The notes below the pieces were generated by a model. The model made no database searches and was not told the DNA's origin. It saw only the letters and a list, made by a program, of their open reading frames with translations. The position numbers were made by a program, and so were the translations under genes. Positions 26,306 to 34,760 of a stretch of DNA of 57,758 nt are shown here, piece by piece (the first letter of the stretch is position 1; every line of letters starts with the position of its first letter). Origin of the DNA: Planctomycetaceae bacterium (GTDB lineage Bacteria; Planctomycetota; Planctomycetia; Planctomycetales; Planctomycetaceae); contig OMIV01000221.1 in assembly GCA_900299185.1 (NCBI GenBank), forward strand, positions 1 to 57,758, given 5' to 3'.

Positions 26306-27715
26306 ATGAGCGACACCAATCCAACTCCAGACACCAACGGCCTCAATCGCCGTGACATGCTTAAGACGACCAGCCGAGTGGCTGCGGCGTCGGCACTGGC
26401 CGGTGTCGCGATCCCCAATCATGTCTATGCCGCCGGTGATGATGTCGTCCAAGTCGCCATCGTTGGTTGCGGTGGTCGTGGTTCGGGAGCTATGGCCAAC
26501 GCTCTGTCGACCACCAGCGGTCCCGTGAAACTCGTCGCGATGGCGGATGCTTACAAGGACCGACTCGATGGCGCACATCGCGCAGTATCGACTCAGTTCA
26601 AGGAGAAGGTCGAAGTCACCGACGATCGCAAGTTCGTGGGTTTCGAGTCTTATAAGAACGCGATGGATTCGCTGAAGCCTGGCGATGTCGTCATTCTTAC
26701 AACTCCCCCGGCATTCCGTTGGGTGCATTACACATACGCCATATCGAAGGGCCTCAACGTCTTCATGGAGAAGCCCGTCACAGTCGACGGTCCTGCCAGC
26801 CGCCGGATGCTTGAACTCAACGAGCAAGCCAAGGCCAAGAACTTGAAGGTCGGCGTCGGACTGATGTGTCGTCACTGCGCGGCGCGCGGCGAACTCTTCA
26901 ATCGCATCAAGGACGGCCAGATCGGCGACCTCGTTTTGCTGCGTGCTTACCGAGTCAGCGGACCAACCGGTTCGGCCTTCGCCAACAAGTGGGATCCAAC
27001 TAAGCACAAGACGGAACTCGAATATCAGATCCGCAACTTCCATGCGTTCTTGTGGGCGTCAGGCGGCGGCTTCAGCGACTTCCTCATTCACAACATTGAT
27101 GAATGCTGCTGGATGAAGGACGCCTGGCCGGTCGAAGCCAAGGGTTATGGCGGACGCCACTTCCGAGGCGACTATGTCGATCAGAACTTCGATAGCTACA
27201 CCGTCGAATACACCTTTGCCGACGGCACGAAATTGATGCTGGAAGGCCGAGGCATGCCGAACTGCCAAACCGAGTTCGCGAGCTACTGTCACGGCACCAA
27301 GGGCTCGGCAGTGATTTCGCAATCAGGTCACGCTCCTTCGAAGGCGCGAACATTCAAAGCTCAGCGCTTCGCGAACGACGAGATCAGTTGGCAGTTTGGT
27401 CCCAACGAGCCGAATCCTTATCAGCTCGAATGGGACCATCTGATCGACGCGATCCGCAACAACAAGCCGTACAACGAAGTCGAGCGTGGTGTGAAAGCCA
27501 GCCTCGTAACGGCGATGGGACGCATGGCCTGCCACACAGGCAAGGTCATCACTTATGACGATTGCCTCAATCACGAGCATGAACTGGGCGTCAACAAAGA
27601 GACCGGAGTCAGCGTCGATAAGCTGACGATCGACGGTCCTTCGGTGCTCGTCGCGAATGCCGACGGTCGCTACCCAATCCCAATGCCAGGTATCACCACG
27701 AAGCGCGAGTTCTAA
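26306..27715 (+). CDS. Exported Gfo/Idh/MocA family oxidoreductase
   Basis: This 469-residue protein starts at ATG 26306, seven bases after GAGGGAG. Its Tat-type leader has LNRRDMLKTTSRVAAASALA with AGVAIPNHVYA following. The Rossmann fold begins VQVAIVGCGGRGSGAMANAL, and the EKP motif is in VFMEKPVTVDGPASR. The C-terminal domain includes GGGFSDFLIHNIDECCWM and the DHLIDAIRNNKPYNEVERG pattern seen in the planctomycete branch. Members use NAD(P) to oxidise or reduce sugars, inositols or related alcohols. The many planctomycete paralogues with Tat leaders are presumed periplasmic, with unknown substrates. A strong terminator follows at 27747-27787. Confidence 0.95.
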   Translation: MSDTNPTPDTNGLNRRDMLKTTSRVAAASALAGVAIPNHVYAAGDDVVQVAIVGCGGRGSGAMANALSTTSGPVKLVAMADAYKDRLDGAHRAVSTQFKEKVEVTDDRKFVGFESYKNAMDSLKPGDVVILTTPPAFRWVHYTYAISKGLNVFMEKPVTVDGPASRRMLELNEQAKAKNLKVGVGLMCRHCAARGELFNRIKDGQIGDLVLLRAYRVSGPTGSAFANKWDPTKHKTELEYQIRNFHAFLWASGGGFSDFLIHNIDECCWMKDAWPVEAKGYGGRHFRGDYVDQNFDSYTVEYTFADGTKLMLEGRGMPNCQTEFASYCHGTKGSAVISQSGHAPSKARTFKAQRFANDEISWQFGPNEPNPYQLEWDHLIDAIRNNKPYNEVERGVKASLVTAMGRMACHTGKVITYDDCLNHEHELGVNKETGVSVDKLTIDGPSVLVANADGRYPIPMPGITTKREF

Positions 27716-27746
27716 GAGCAATCTGCTCTCGGGATGATGCAAATAC

Positions 27747-27787
27747 GGCCCTCGCGACAGATGTTGTCGCGAGGGCCGCTTTGTTTT
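27747..27787 (+). terminator. Rho-independent terminator after the oxidoreductase gene
   Basis: A perfect 13-bp stem, GGCCCTCGCGACA (27747-27759) with TGTCGCGAGGGCC (27765-27777), has a five-base loop and is followed by GCTTTGTTTT. It lies 31 bases after the oxidoreductase stop and faces the minus-strand Trm112-like gene. Confidence 0.9.
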
Positions 27788-27825
27788 CACGTCGTGATCT
27801 AAACCGACCGCGATCAGATGCGAGG

Positions 27826-28044
27826 TTACTTCGCCGCCGAGTTACGAGCGATTGCGGCTGACCACTCTTCAACGCTGAGTGTTTGAGCTTCGTCGATCAG
27901 CATGACGGGAATGGAGTCGCGGATCTCGTATTTCAAACGACAGTCCGGATTCGAACATACGGCGAAGTCACCATCGACGACCAAGGGTGAATGCGACTTC
28001 GGACAGCGCCACAAGTCAGCGATGCTGGCAGCATCAAAACTCAT
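27826..28044 (-). CDS. Trm112-like zinc-ribbon protein
   Basis: This 72-residue protein has the Trm112p-like pattern: an LWRCPKSHSPLVVDGD opening, then VCSNPDCRLKYEIRDSIPVM and LIDEA. The cysteines (one in the RCP motif, two in CSNPDC) could coordinate zinc, although the first pair has only one Cys (CPKSHS). Bacterial members are small proteins of uncertain role. In eukaryotes and archaea Trm112 activates methyltransferases, but none is next to it here. GAGGAA lies eight bases before the ATG. Confidence 0.9.
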   Translation of the reverse strand: MSFDAASIADLWRCPKSHSPLVVDGDFAVCSNPDCRLKYEIRDSIPVMLIDEAQTLSVEEWSAAIARNSAAK

Positions 28045-28184
28045 ATCTCAACTTCCTCGAAGCGTCGCTGTAGCACGGCAACGAACGCGATAGAGCCACA
28101 AATGAAACCCCAATGCGGGCGGCAGTCTGGCAACTTCAGCGTCGGCTGCAATCGGTCGACAGTCCCGCTTAGTGGTCGATCTGG

Positions 28185-29477
28185 CTAAGGCGTCGTCACC
28201 GAGTTGGAAACGATTTCCGGGGGCGTCTTATCGAAGCTCAGTCGCCCCGGTGTCTTTCGCTTTTCGATGTGCAGCGTGAAGTTCGTGCCCGTCGTGCGAG
28301 CCCCCAAAATGCGTCCGCCAATTGTCTTTTTCTCGCCCACCTTCATCAGCCGCAGGTCATGAGAGATATCGAATTCGACGCCGTCTCCGGATGGGCTCTT
28401 TGCGATGAGGAAGTAAAACATCCCATCAGCCGGAGTCTGTAAGACAACATCCAACGTCACGGTCGGAAACGGTCCGTTCTTCTCGAACTTGGCATTAGCG
28501 ATCGCGAGCAATTTGCCCTGAGCGGCCGCGCCGGCAATCTGTTGCACGCTCGGCGGAGGCGTCGCCGCAGTCTCTGCTCCACCGACAGTGATCTCACCCG
28601 AGACCTTATTGTGCTCGCGCGGCGACACTCGATAAGCAGCCGATGCAAACATCGAACTACCGACGCTAAACCCTGGCCCCGGCGAGAAGTTCACCGTCCC
28701 TGATGGCTGAGTCGGCAAGTTCACTTCCAAGTAGCGTTCGATGATCCCGCCACCGGATGGACTGCGGACATGGAGCACATACTTCTTGCTGGGATCGTAG
28801 GCTCCACTCGCGACTCGATAGTCGACCGCATAACTGTCGCCAAACGCGATCTTCCCAGGTTCAGCAGGCTGCTTTCGAAAGTTGGTCAGCACGACCCAAA
28901 CCTCAGGCCCAGCAGCGGCCGCAACCGGAGTTGTTGTTAGCATCGGTTGCGGTGTCGTTGCGACTTGATTGGGTACGGTCGCCGTCACAGCAGGCGCGGC
29001 TGCATGACCATTTGCGACAGGCGGAACGACTGCATGCTGTTGAGCAGCCACTTGATTGTTGGCAGGCACATTGGGAGCAGGCTGAGGTGCAGGTTGTTGA
29101 ATTGGTTGGGCAGCAATAGGCGGTATCGGAGCAACATTGTTCGGCTTGCTGCGAAAGAACAAGAAGATCCCCGCGACAAGCAACCCCAAGACGACAACTC
29201 CACCAACGGCCAATCCAATGATCAGCCCATTGCCCCCCGACTTTCGAACGGGAGCACGACCACGTCGGCCCGATCCTCGGCTGCCACTGGATGACCGACG
29301 CGGCGCTTCGTCCTCGAAGTCGTCTTCCTCGTCGTCGTAGTCATAGGACTCAGCCTTGGCCTTCGCCTTCGGCACACTCAAGACTTCAGCACAATCGGGA
29401 CAGCGAATTTCTTTACCTGCGAGTTCGTCTCGCAGCTTGAGCTTTCGACCGCAGTCACAACGCAAGCTGATGGCCAT
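28185..29477 (-). CDS. Zinc-ribbon, single-pass membrane protein with Pro/Gln/Ala linker
   Basis: This is a 430-residue protein. I choose ATG 29477, six bases after GGGGA; the longer frame up to 29702 would overlap the end of the upstream gene and has no domain. The N-terminus ISLRCDCGRKLKLRDELAGK with EIRCPDCAEVLSVP is a four-Cys zinc ribbon of the kind common in planctomycetes. An acidic stretch (SYDYDDEEDDFEDEA) and a basic segment follow. Next are one transmembrane helix (about residues 98-118, GLAVGGVVVLGLLVAGIFLF) and a long Pro/Gln/Ala linker. The C-terminal beta domain (about 205-430) has two similar halves containing the words VLHVRSPSGGG and FLIAKSPSGDG. Function unknown; the ribbon is cytoplasmic and the C-terminal part external. 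Confidence 0.88.
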   Translation of the reverse strand: MAISLRCDCGRKLKLRDELAGKEIRCPDCAEVLSVPKAKAKAESYDYDDEEDDFEDEAPRRSSSGSRGSGRRGRAPVRKSGGNGLIIGLAVGGVVVLGLLVAGIFLFFRSKPNNVAPIPPIAAQPIQQPAPQPAPNVPANNQVAAQQHAVVPPVANGHAAAPAVTATVPNQVATTPQPMLTTTPVAAAAGPEVWVVLTNFRKQPAEPGKIAFGDSYAVDYRVASGAYDPSKKYVLHVRSPSGGGIIERYLEVNLPTQPSGTVNFSPGPGFSVGSSMFASAAYRVSPREHNKVSGEITVGGAETAATPPPSVQQIAGAAAQGKLLAIANAKFEKNGPFPTVTLDVVLQTPADGMFYFLIAKSPSGDGVEFDISHDLRLMKVGEKKTIGGRILGARTTGTNFTLHIEKRKTPGRLSFDKTPPEIVSNSVTTP

Positions 29478-29698
29478 TAAGAATCCCCGGAGAGTGAGAG
29501 ATCGGAGTTGAGCTGCTCTGACGCCAAAACCTGCATCGAGATTCCCAGAGTCAGAGTGGTTTCGCGAAGAAGAGCAACTCGAACTCTGACCCACAAGCAC
29601 AGCCCACAGCTGCTCTCGCGCGAACTCAAGAACAGTGCCGAAGTCTGTCCCAAGCCTCGTTCGCCGGAAAGCCAATCGAAAGCCGCACAGCGATCGAG

Positions 29699-31732
29699 TC
29701 ACCGCAGCCGATTCAACGACCTCGCCCGAATGTCGAGCACAAAGATGGCGCGTTCGGGAAACGCACGGCTGGCGAGTCGCAGTGTTTCAACTTCGGTCAT
29801 ACCTGCGGCAGGCAAACGCCCAATCAACAGCGGACCATCTAAGCGCGGCGAGTTCGTCACGTAGTCGATATGTCGATCCGACGGATCATGCTTCACGAGC
29901 ACCAGCACGCCGCGATCTCCAACGGAAAGTTGCCGCAGAGTCGAACGAACTTCTTCGTGCTTGAGCTTGGCAAAGGCCAACTCGTTGAACCCCGCATGAG
30001 TTCGGCTCAGTCCCCAAAACGGAGGGATAGCTACTTGATTCACCAACACAGACACCATCAACACTGCGGACCACCAGACGCTCATCCAATGTCGTTCGCA
30101 ACGCTGAAACCATCCCCACAACACGCGCGTCGCTTCAGCAGCAACTAAGCACCACAACGGACCAGACTCGAAGACGTAGTGCCACTGCATGATCCCATCA
30201 AACCAGTAGGGAACGTGAGCCACATGCAAACTGAGGATGGCCGCCAGAAGCAAAAGCCAGCCACCGGAGTCGCTCGCGTTGACAATTGCCGCAGCCTCAG
30301 CCGAAGTAGTTCCTGATACACGCCGCGACTTTGCGAGAGTCCCCGAAACGAAGACCGGAACGCTGATGAGCAACGCGACCAGTCCCAGCGTCCATTGCCA
30401 ACTCGCTCGCCAACGCACTCCAACGTTGCGAGCGGCCAAAGCCGGAGTCAGGTTCTCGGCCCACTCGTCGTAATGCTTCAGCACTCGCTCAGTCTGCAAC
30501 GGCTCGGCACGGACGACGTTGTTGAAGCCATACATGTGCCGTGGTGTGAACAGCTCGGTATAGAGCGAGTACGGCGACTTCCAAGCCTGCCCCGTGATCG
30601 CTCGGTTCTGACTGACGAGCACTCCCACTGCGGCCAACAAGGGCAGCGCGTATCCCAAGACGATCACCGCCGAGATGCCGCAGCGCTGCCGAGCGTGCTT
30701 CCACAACCACACTGCGATCCACACACCAAACGGCAGACCAATGCCCGCGGCCGTCATCGGTCGACACAGCATCGCGAAGGCGAGCCCAACTCCCGACAAC
30801 GCAGCATTCGCCCAATGTTGAGACGACCACGCGAACTCAGCCGTCATCGAACTCGATCGCATGACGATTCGACGAAGCCTGAGGAACGACCATTGAAATA
30901 GGCCGAGCCCCACCAGCGTGGGCTGATGCGCGAGGATCAAATTCCCAAACAGTTCAATACCGGGCGACAAAGCCACCAACAATCCGGCCAACAAGCCCGT
31001 GCCGTTGTTGGAGAGTTCGCGACCAATCGCGAAGACCAGCGCCGCTGTCAGCGCTGTGGCGAGCCAATACGCAGTCAGCGGTGCCGCTCCGAGCTTTCCC
31101 CAACTGACGATCCACAAACCCGTGCCGGGGAAGTAGCGACTGGCGAACCGACCTTCGTTGAGCACATGCATTTGATCAAACAACCGCGCCGCAGTCGGAT
31201 GACTGGGCACCGACCATGTTCCTAATCGCAAGGTCTCCGCCTGGAACAAGTAGCTGAATTCATCGTGGAACGCGGGCGGCAGCTGGCCAAAGACTTTCGC
31301 TTGAGGCCCATAAGTCGTCGCGGCCCAACGCTCGCAATTCCAATACGCAAAGCTCGCCACCCCCAGCGACATGACAAGCGCTCGCAGTGCGGGGCTAAGT
31401 TTTCCAGTGCGAGTCAGCTCGCCCGTCGTGCGTGGTGATTCTTGTAACCAACACACCAGGACTCGCAACCAATGCGGAACATGACTCAAGATCGGCTGCC
31501 GGATGATCCACACCATCGGTAGCACCAAGAGCAAGACTGCGAACGGCGTCGAGTCGACGTTCATGTCGAACAGCCAAGAAGACCACACCTCGCCGGATTC
31601 AAGAGCGGAACATCGCTGTCGCTCCGCCCAAGCCACGAGCGCAATCGCCAACGCAATGCCCAGCCACCAACCGCGACTGACAGCGCGATCGCAGGGAACT
31701 GCAGTCACTGGCGATGACAACGAATCTGACAC
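29699..31732 (-). CDS. Polytopic GT39/ArnT-like glycosyltransferase
   Basis: This 677-residue membrane protein has about 11-13 hydrophobic helices. The first large external loop carries FHDEFSYLFQAETLRLGTWS. This matches the acidic DExxY...A.xLxxG motif of dolichyl/undecaprenyl-phosphate-dependent GT39/ArnT-type transferases. NEGRFASRYFPGTGLWI follows, as in planctomycete members. Enzymes of this fold move a sugar from a lipid carrier to an acceptor on the outer face of the cytoplasmic membrane. The acceptor is unknown. The start is GTG 31732; the ribosome site is weak. Its end lies 222 bases before the start of the zinc-ribbon gene. Confidence 0.85.
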   Translation of the reverse strand: MSDSLSSPVTAVPCDRAVSRGWWLGIALAIALVAWAERQRCSALESGEVWSSWLFDMNVDSTPFAVLLLVLPMVWIIRQPILSHVPHWLRVLVCWLQESPRTTGELTRTGKLSPALRALVMSLGVASFAYWNCERWAATTYGPQAKVFGQLPPAFHDEFSYLFQAETLRLGTWSVPSHPTAARLFDQMHVLNEGRFASRYFPGTGLWIVSWGKLGAAPLTAYWLATALTAALVFAIGRELSNNGTGLLAGLLVALSPGIELFGNLILAHQPTLVGLGLFQWSFLRLRRIVMRSSSMTAEFAWSSQHWANAALSGVGLAFAMLCRPMTAAGIGLPFGVWIAVWLWKHARQRCGISAVIVLGYALPLLAAVGVLVSQNRAITGQAWKSPYSLYTELFTPRHMYGFNNVVRAEPLQTERVLKHYDEWAENLTPALAARNVGVRWRASWQWTLGLVALLISVPVFVSGTLAKSRRVSGTTSAEAAAIVNASDSGGWLLLLAAILSLHVAHVPYWFDGIMQWHYVFESGPLWCLVAAEATRVLWGWFQRCERHWMSVWWSAVLMVSVLVNQVAIPPFWGLSRTHAGFNELAFAKLKHEEVRSTLRQLSVGDRGVLVLVKHDPSDRHIDYVTNSPRLDGPLLIGRLPAAGMTEVETLRLASRAFPERAIFVLDIRARSLNRLR

Positions 31733-31855
31733 AAGCAGGCTTTCAATAGATTTGCGTCTTCAACAACACCGTCGCTGAAGTCATCCGACTTCAGATGTTT
31801 GGTCTGATCCTCTCTCACGATTACCTGGCCAAGGGTGAGATCGCGAGGCGAGCAT

Positions 31856-31905
31856 CTCAGTCGCGGAGCGACTGAGCTACGTAGGCGAGTCGCTCCGCGA
31901 CTCGC
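31856..31905 (-). repeat. 50-bp double-hairpin dispersed repeat, copy C
   Basis: Read on the minus strand this copy is identical to copy A (6575-6624) at all 50 positions. The identity stops just outside the core, where flanks become only partly alike. Perfect identity over 25 kb distance points to recent copying or conversion. Confidence 0.92.
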
Positions 31906-32001
31906 ATCACTCGAGATTCAAACCTGGGAGTTCCACAAAGCCTAGAGCAACCGAAGCGTGAGCATGTGATGTCGAATGAGAAGAGGTTCGGATTGCTGTC
32001 G

Positions 32002-32040
32002 CCCCTCACCCCCGGCCCCTCTCCCCATAGGGGCGAGGGG
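32002..32040 (+). repeat. 39-bp GC-rich palindromic repeat, intergenic copy
   Basis: CCCCTCACCCCCGGCCCCTC followed by TCCCCATAGGGGCGAGGGG is 39 bases long. It differs from the copy inside the kinase gene (36592-36630) at six positions. The ends CCCCTC and GAGGGG pair, and so do the inner CCCC and GGGG runs. This is the only copy outside a gene in the window. Confidence 0.9.
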
Positions 32041-32116
32041 AGTAAGAATTTCGACACGCGGTTGAGGCATGCTCCCCGCAGTGTGAGTCTTGCTCCGCGC
32101 CGCGTCTCACTCAGCG

Positions 32117-33118
32117 TTAGCCCGGATACCAAACCTTGCGAGGCTCGCTGGCGGGGCGTTGGTACGTCCAAGCGGATTCGATCAAGCGAGCGAGGTCGTA
32201 GTTCGGTCGCCAGCCGAGCTTGAACTTGGCCTTCGAGTTATCGAGCCAGGTACTGCGATAAGGCGTTGTGATGTCGACACTCGGCAGGTTGCGAGTGCGA
32301 GCGAGGTACTCGGCCACGCGGCTGTAATGCACGGGCTCGTCCATGCAGATGTTGAAGGTCTCTTGATGAGCTTGCGGATGATCGACGGCGGCCAAGATCG
32401 CGGCGACGAGATCATCCACATGCACGAAGTTGCGATAGATCGGCTCGCCCAACGGATCACACAGCACGGGAATCGTGCTCGTTCGCTGATACTCGTCAGC
32501 TTGCTTAGCCGTCACGAGGTCGCGCCAACGCGGACCACCGAAGACGTCTTCACCAAACGACAACGTAAATTTGAAGTCGTCCTTTTCCATGATCCACGGT
32601 GCTCGCAAACAACATCCATTGAGGCCGTATTGGATGTAGTACTGCTCGAGCATGACCTCTTCGAGCACCTTCGACAGGGCATAACATCCGGGGTAAGCCG
32701 AGTGCGGTTGCGACTCGGTCACGGGTACAGGATGCGGATAGAAGAAGTGGCCCATCCCCGCGTCGCCGCCCACCAAAACGAACTGCCGAAAGGTCGCCGA
32801 TTGGCGGCATTCTTCCAGCATCCAGAAGAGTCCTTTGACCGTCACGTCGATGATCCGCTCGGGCGTTTCCTTGCAAGTCGCCAGATGCAAAACGTGAGTG
32901 ACGCCATCCATCAGGCGTTGCACAACCGCCTGCTCGGCAATGTCGCCATGAGCGACTTCCAAACGGTCGTGCTCAGGCAACTTGCGATTGTGGCACAGGG
33001 CTCGCACCGAGATGTGCAAGAATTGCTCGTCAGAGAACAGTCGCTTGAGAACTTGTTGGCCAACTTTTCCGGTGGCTCCGGTGATGAGCAACTTCGCGGG
33101 TGCAGACGCAACGGTCAT
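32117..33118 (-). CDS. NAD-dependent epimerase/dehydratase (extended SDR)
   Basis: This 333-residue protein is an extended short-chain dehydrogenase. It has the N-terminal nucleotide motif LLITGATGKVGQQVLKRLF, the THVLHLAT strand, the active-site YxxxK in GCYALSKVLEEVMLEQYY, the RAPWIM substrate-side strand, NFVHVDDLVAAILAAVD and the C-terminal KFKLGWRPNYDL. Members interconvert nucleotide sugars; the substrate is not determined. Its ATG overlaps the stop of the DUF1501 gene by four bases (ATGA), so the two are translationally coupled. That makes joint function of an exported DUF1501 protein and a cytoplasmic sugar-modifying enzyme likely at the level of expression. Confidence 0.93.
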   Translation of the reverse strand: MTVASAPAKLLITGATGKVGQQVLKRLFSDEQFLHISVRALCHNRKLPEHDRLEVAHGDIAEQAVVQRLMDGVTHVLHLATCKETPERIIDVTVKGLFWMLEECRQSATFRQFVLVGGDAGMGHFFYPHPVPVTESQPHSAYPGCYALSKVLEEVMLEQYYIQYGLNGCCLRAPWIMEKDDFKFTLSFGEDVFGGPRWRDLVTAKQADEYQRTSTIPVLCDPLGEPIYRNFVHVDDLVAAILAAVDHPQAHQETFNICMDEPVHYSRVAEYLARTRNLPSVDITTPYRSTWLDNSKAKFKLGWRPNYDLARLIESAWTYQRPASEPRKVWYPG

Positions 33119-34521
33119 GAGAGCAGTGGTCCTATCGGTGCCGACTCGTCGGCAATACGAATGATCTCGCGCGGGACTTGTGGTTCGAGCCGCAGTCGAC
33201 CGAGATCGAACATCGAATGCAGAATCGTCCCGAGAAGATGTCGAGCCCGATACTCCTCGGCAACCGCTCGCGCGGCATAGCGATCGGACTGACCAACCAC
33301 CTGCCCCATCTTTAGGCCACCGCCAGCCACCAACAGCGGAGTCAGCTCGGCGTAGTGATCACGGCCACCATTCCCGTTGATGCGCGGCGTACGTCCCATC
33401 TCGCCAGTGACCACCAACAGGATCTTGTCGCTTAGTCCGCGCTCGTGAATGTCTTCCAAGAACGCTGCCACCGCATGATCCACCTGACCGCCCATCGGAT
33501 AGATGCCGGCCATGTTCTTGGGACTGTTGCCGTTGGCGTGATAATCCCAACCACAATCCGAAACCGTGACGAAGCCGCAGCCAGCTTCGACCAAGCGTCG
33601 AGCCATCAGCATCTGACGCCCGAGCAAATTGGAAGCGCGACGCATGTCGTTCCAGCGAGTCAGTTCTTCAAGCTTGAAGAGATGACTGGTCTCGTAACGA
33701 GCGACCGTTCGAGGATCTTCTTTGGAAAGATCGAACGCTTCCGCCACCCCGCGCGAGATGATCTCGAAGGCTTGTTGCTGATACGTGTCGACTCCAGCCA
33801 ACGCGCCGCGTGCATCGGCCTGACGTCGGAGCACGTCCAGTCCTTGCAAGAGTACCCGTCGATCAGAGAAGCGATCTCGGTCGAGCGACAGCTCCATATT
33901 TCTTTTGAGATCACTGCCGCCGCTGGGATTGAAGGCGGCGTAGTTTGGTCCCAACGATCCAGGCTGAGTCAGAGTTGGGAGAGCTCCAGTTTCGAAGTTG
34001 CTGCCGAGCTTCAAGCCGTCCTTAACAGCTTCGGGTAACACAACCACGTTGGTCGGCAGGCCGGTCTCGGGATGATTGTTGCCGCGCACACGAGCGTAGA
34101 TCGAACTCACCGACGCGCCCGACTTGTTGCCTCCGCTAACAACTTCGCCATACGAGTGACCGGCATTGCCCGAACCATACGACCGCACGATCGAGAAGCG
34201 GTCGGTCAAAGCGGCGAGCTTCGGAAAGGTCGATCCAAAGGTGATGCCCGGCAGCTTGGTTTGGATCTCGCCAGTGATACTGTGAATCTCGCGAGGTGCC
34301 GTCATTTTTGGATCGTAGAACTCGATATGAGACGGTCCTCCGCTCAAAAACAGCATCACGGTTGAGCGGCCCGTCAGCACTCCGGTTCCCGCCTGGGCCT
34401 GAGCCTGCAGCATGCTGGCTAATGACAGCCCGCCGGCGCCCATCGCCCCCACTCGCAAAAACTCTCGCCGCGAATAGCCCTGACAGTTTCGAGTCAAATG
34501 CGAATCGTGAATCGTCAGCAT
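33115..34521 (-). CDS. DUF1501 family exported protein
   Basis: This is a 468-residue protein. AGAGGA lies six bases before the ATG. The Tat signal is YSRREFLRVGAMGAGGLSLA. DUF1501 landmarks are STVMLFLSGGPSHIEFYDPK, SYGSGNAGHSYGEVVSGGNK, TVSDCGWDYHANG and VVTGEMGRTPRINGNGGRDH. This subfamily lies close to planctomycete genes linked to DUF1549/DUF1553, but none is next to it here. The first gene of a two-gene unit, it is coupled by ATGA overlap to the epimerase gene. It is presumably periplasmic; reaction unknown. Confidence 0.94.
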   Translation of the reverse strand: MLTIHDSHLTRNCQGYSRREFLRVGAMGAGGLSLASMLQAQAQAGTGVLTGRSTVMLFLSGGPSHIEFYDPKMTAPREIHSITGEIQTKLPGITFGSTFPKLAALTDRFSIVRSYGSGNAGHSYGEVVSGGNKSGASVSSIYARVRGNNHPETGLPTNVVVLPEAVKDGLKLGSNFETGALPTLTQPGSLGPNYAAFNPSGGSDLKRNMELSLDRDRFSDRRVLLQGLDVLRRQADARGALAGVDTYQQQAFEIISRGVAEAFDLSKEDPRTVARYETSHLFKLEELTRWNDMRRASNLLGRQMLMARRLVEAGCGFVTVSDCGWDYHANGNSPKNMAGIYPMGGQVDHAVAAFLEDIHERGLSDKILLVVTGEMGRTPRINGNGGRDHYAELTPLLVAGGGLKMGQVVGQSDRYAARAVAEEYRARHLLGTILHSMFDLGRLRLEPQVPREIIRIADESAPIGPLLS

Positions 34522-34760
34522 GGTTGGTCCTCTATCGAACAGGCAGGCTTGGCTCGGTAGGAAGCGCGGGGGCTCATTAACGTATCGGGCAACGGAACTA
34601 ATTGCTCGAATGGGCGGCCTAAAGTTTCATTTCTCGCCGCATCTGCATTATCGAAATGCCGCCGCGATCCATGCTGATCTGAAGCCACAAGTACAATTGA
34701 GGCGTCGGATTGGCTTAGACTTCGAAGTCCTTCGTATCGATATCCCCACAAGGTCCGATC

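Larger units (their letters stand above)
31733..32116. other. Intergenic region with copies of two repeat families
   Basis: About 380 bases between two minus-strand genes. It holds an intact copy of the 50-bp double-hairpin element (31856-31905) and one of the 39-bp palindrome (32002-32040). I see no gene. Confidence 0.6.

Noticed and set aside
32090..33280. Long plus-strand open frame opposite the epimerase gene
   Set aside because: It is antisense to a clear SDR protein, shows no domain pattern, and arises from the codon bias of the real gene.
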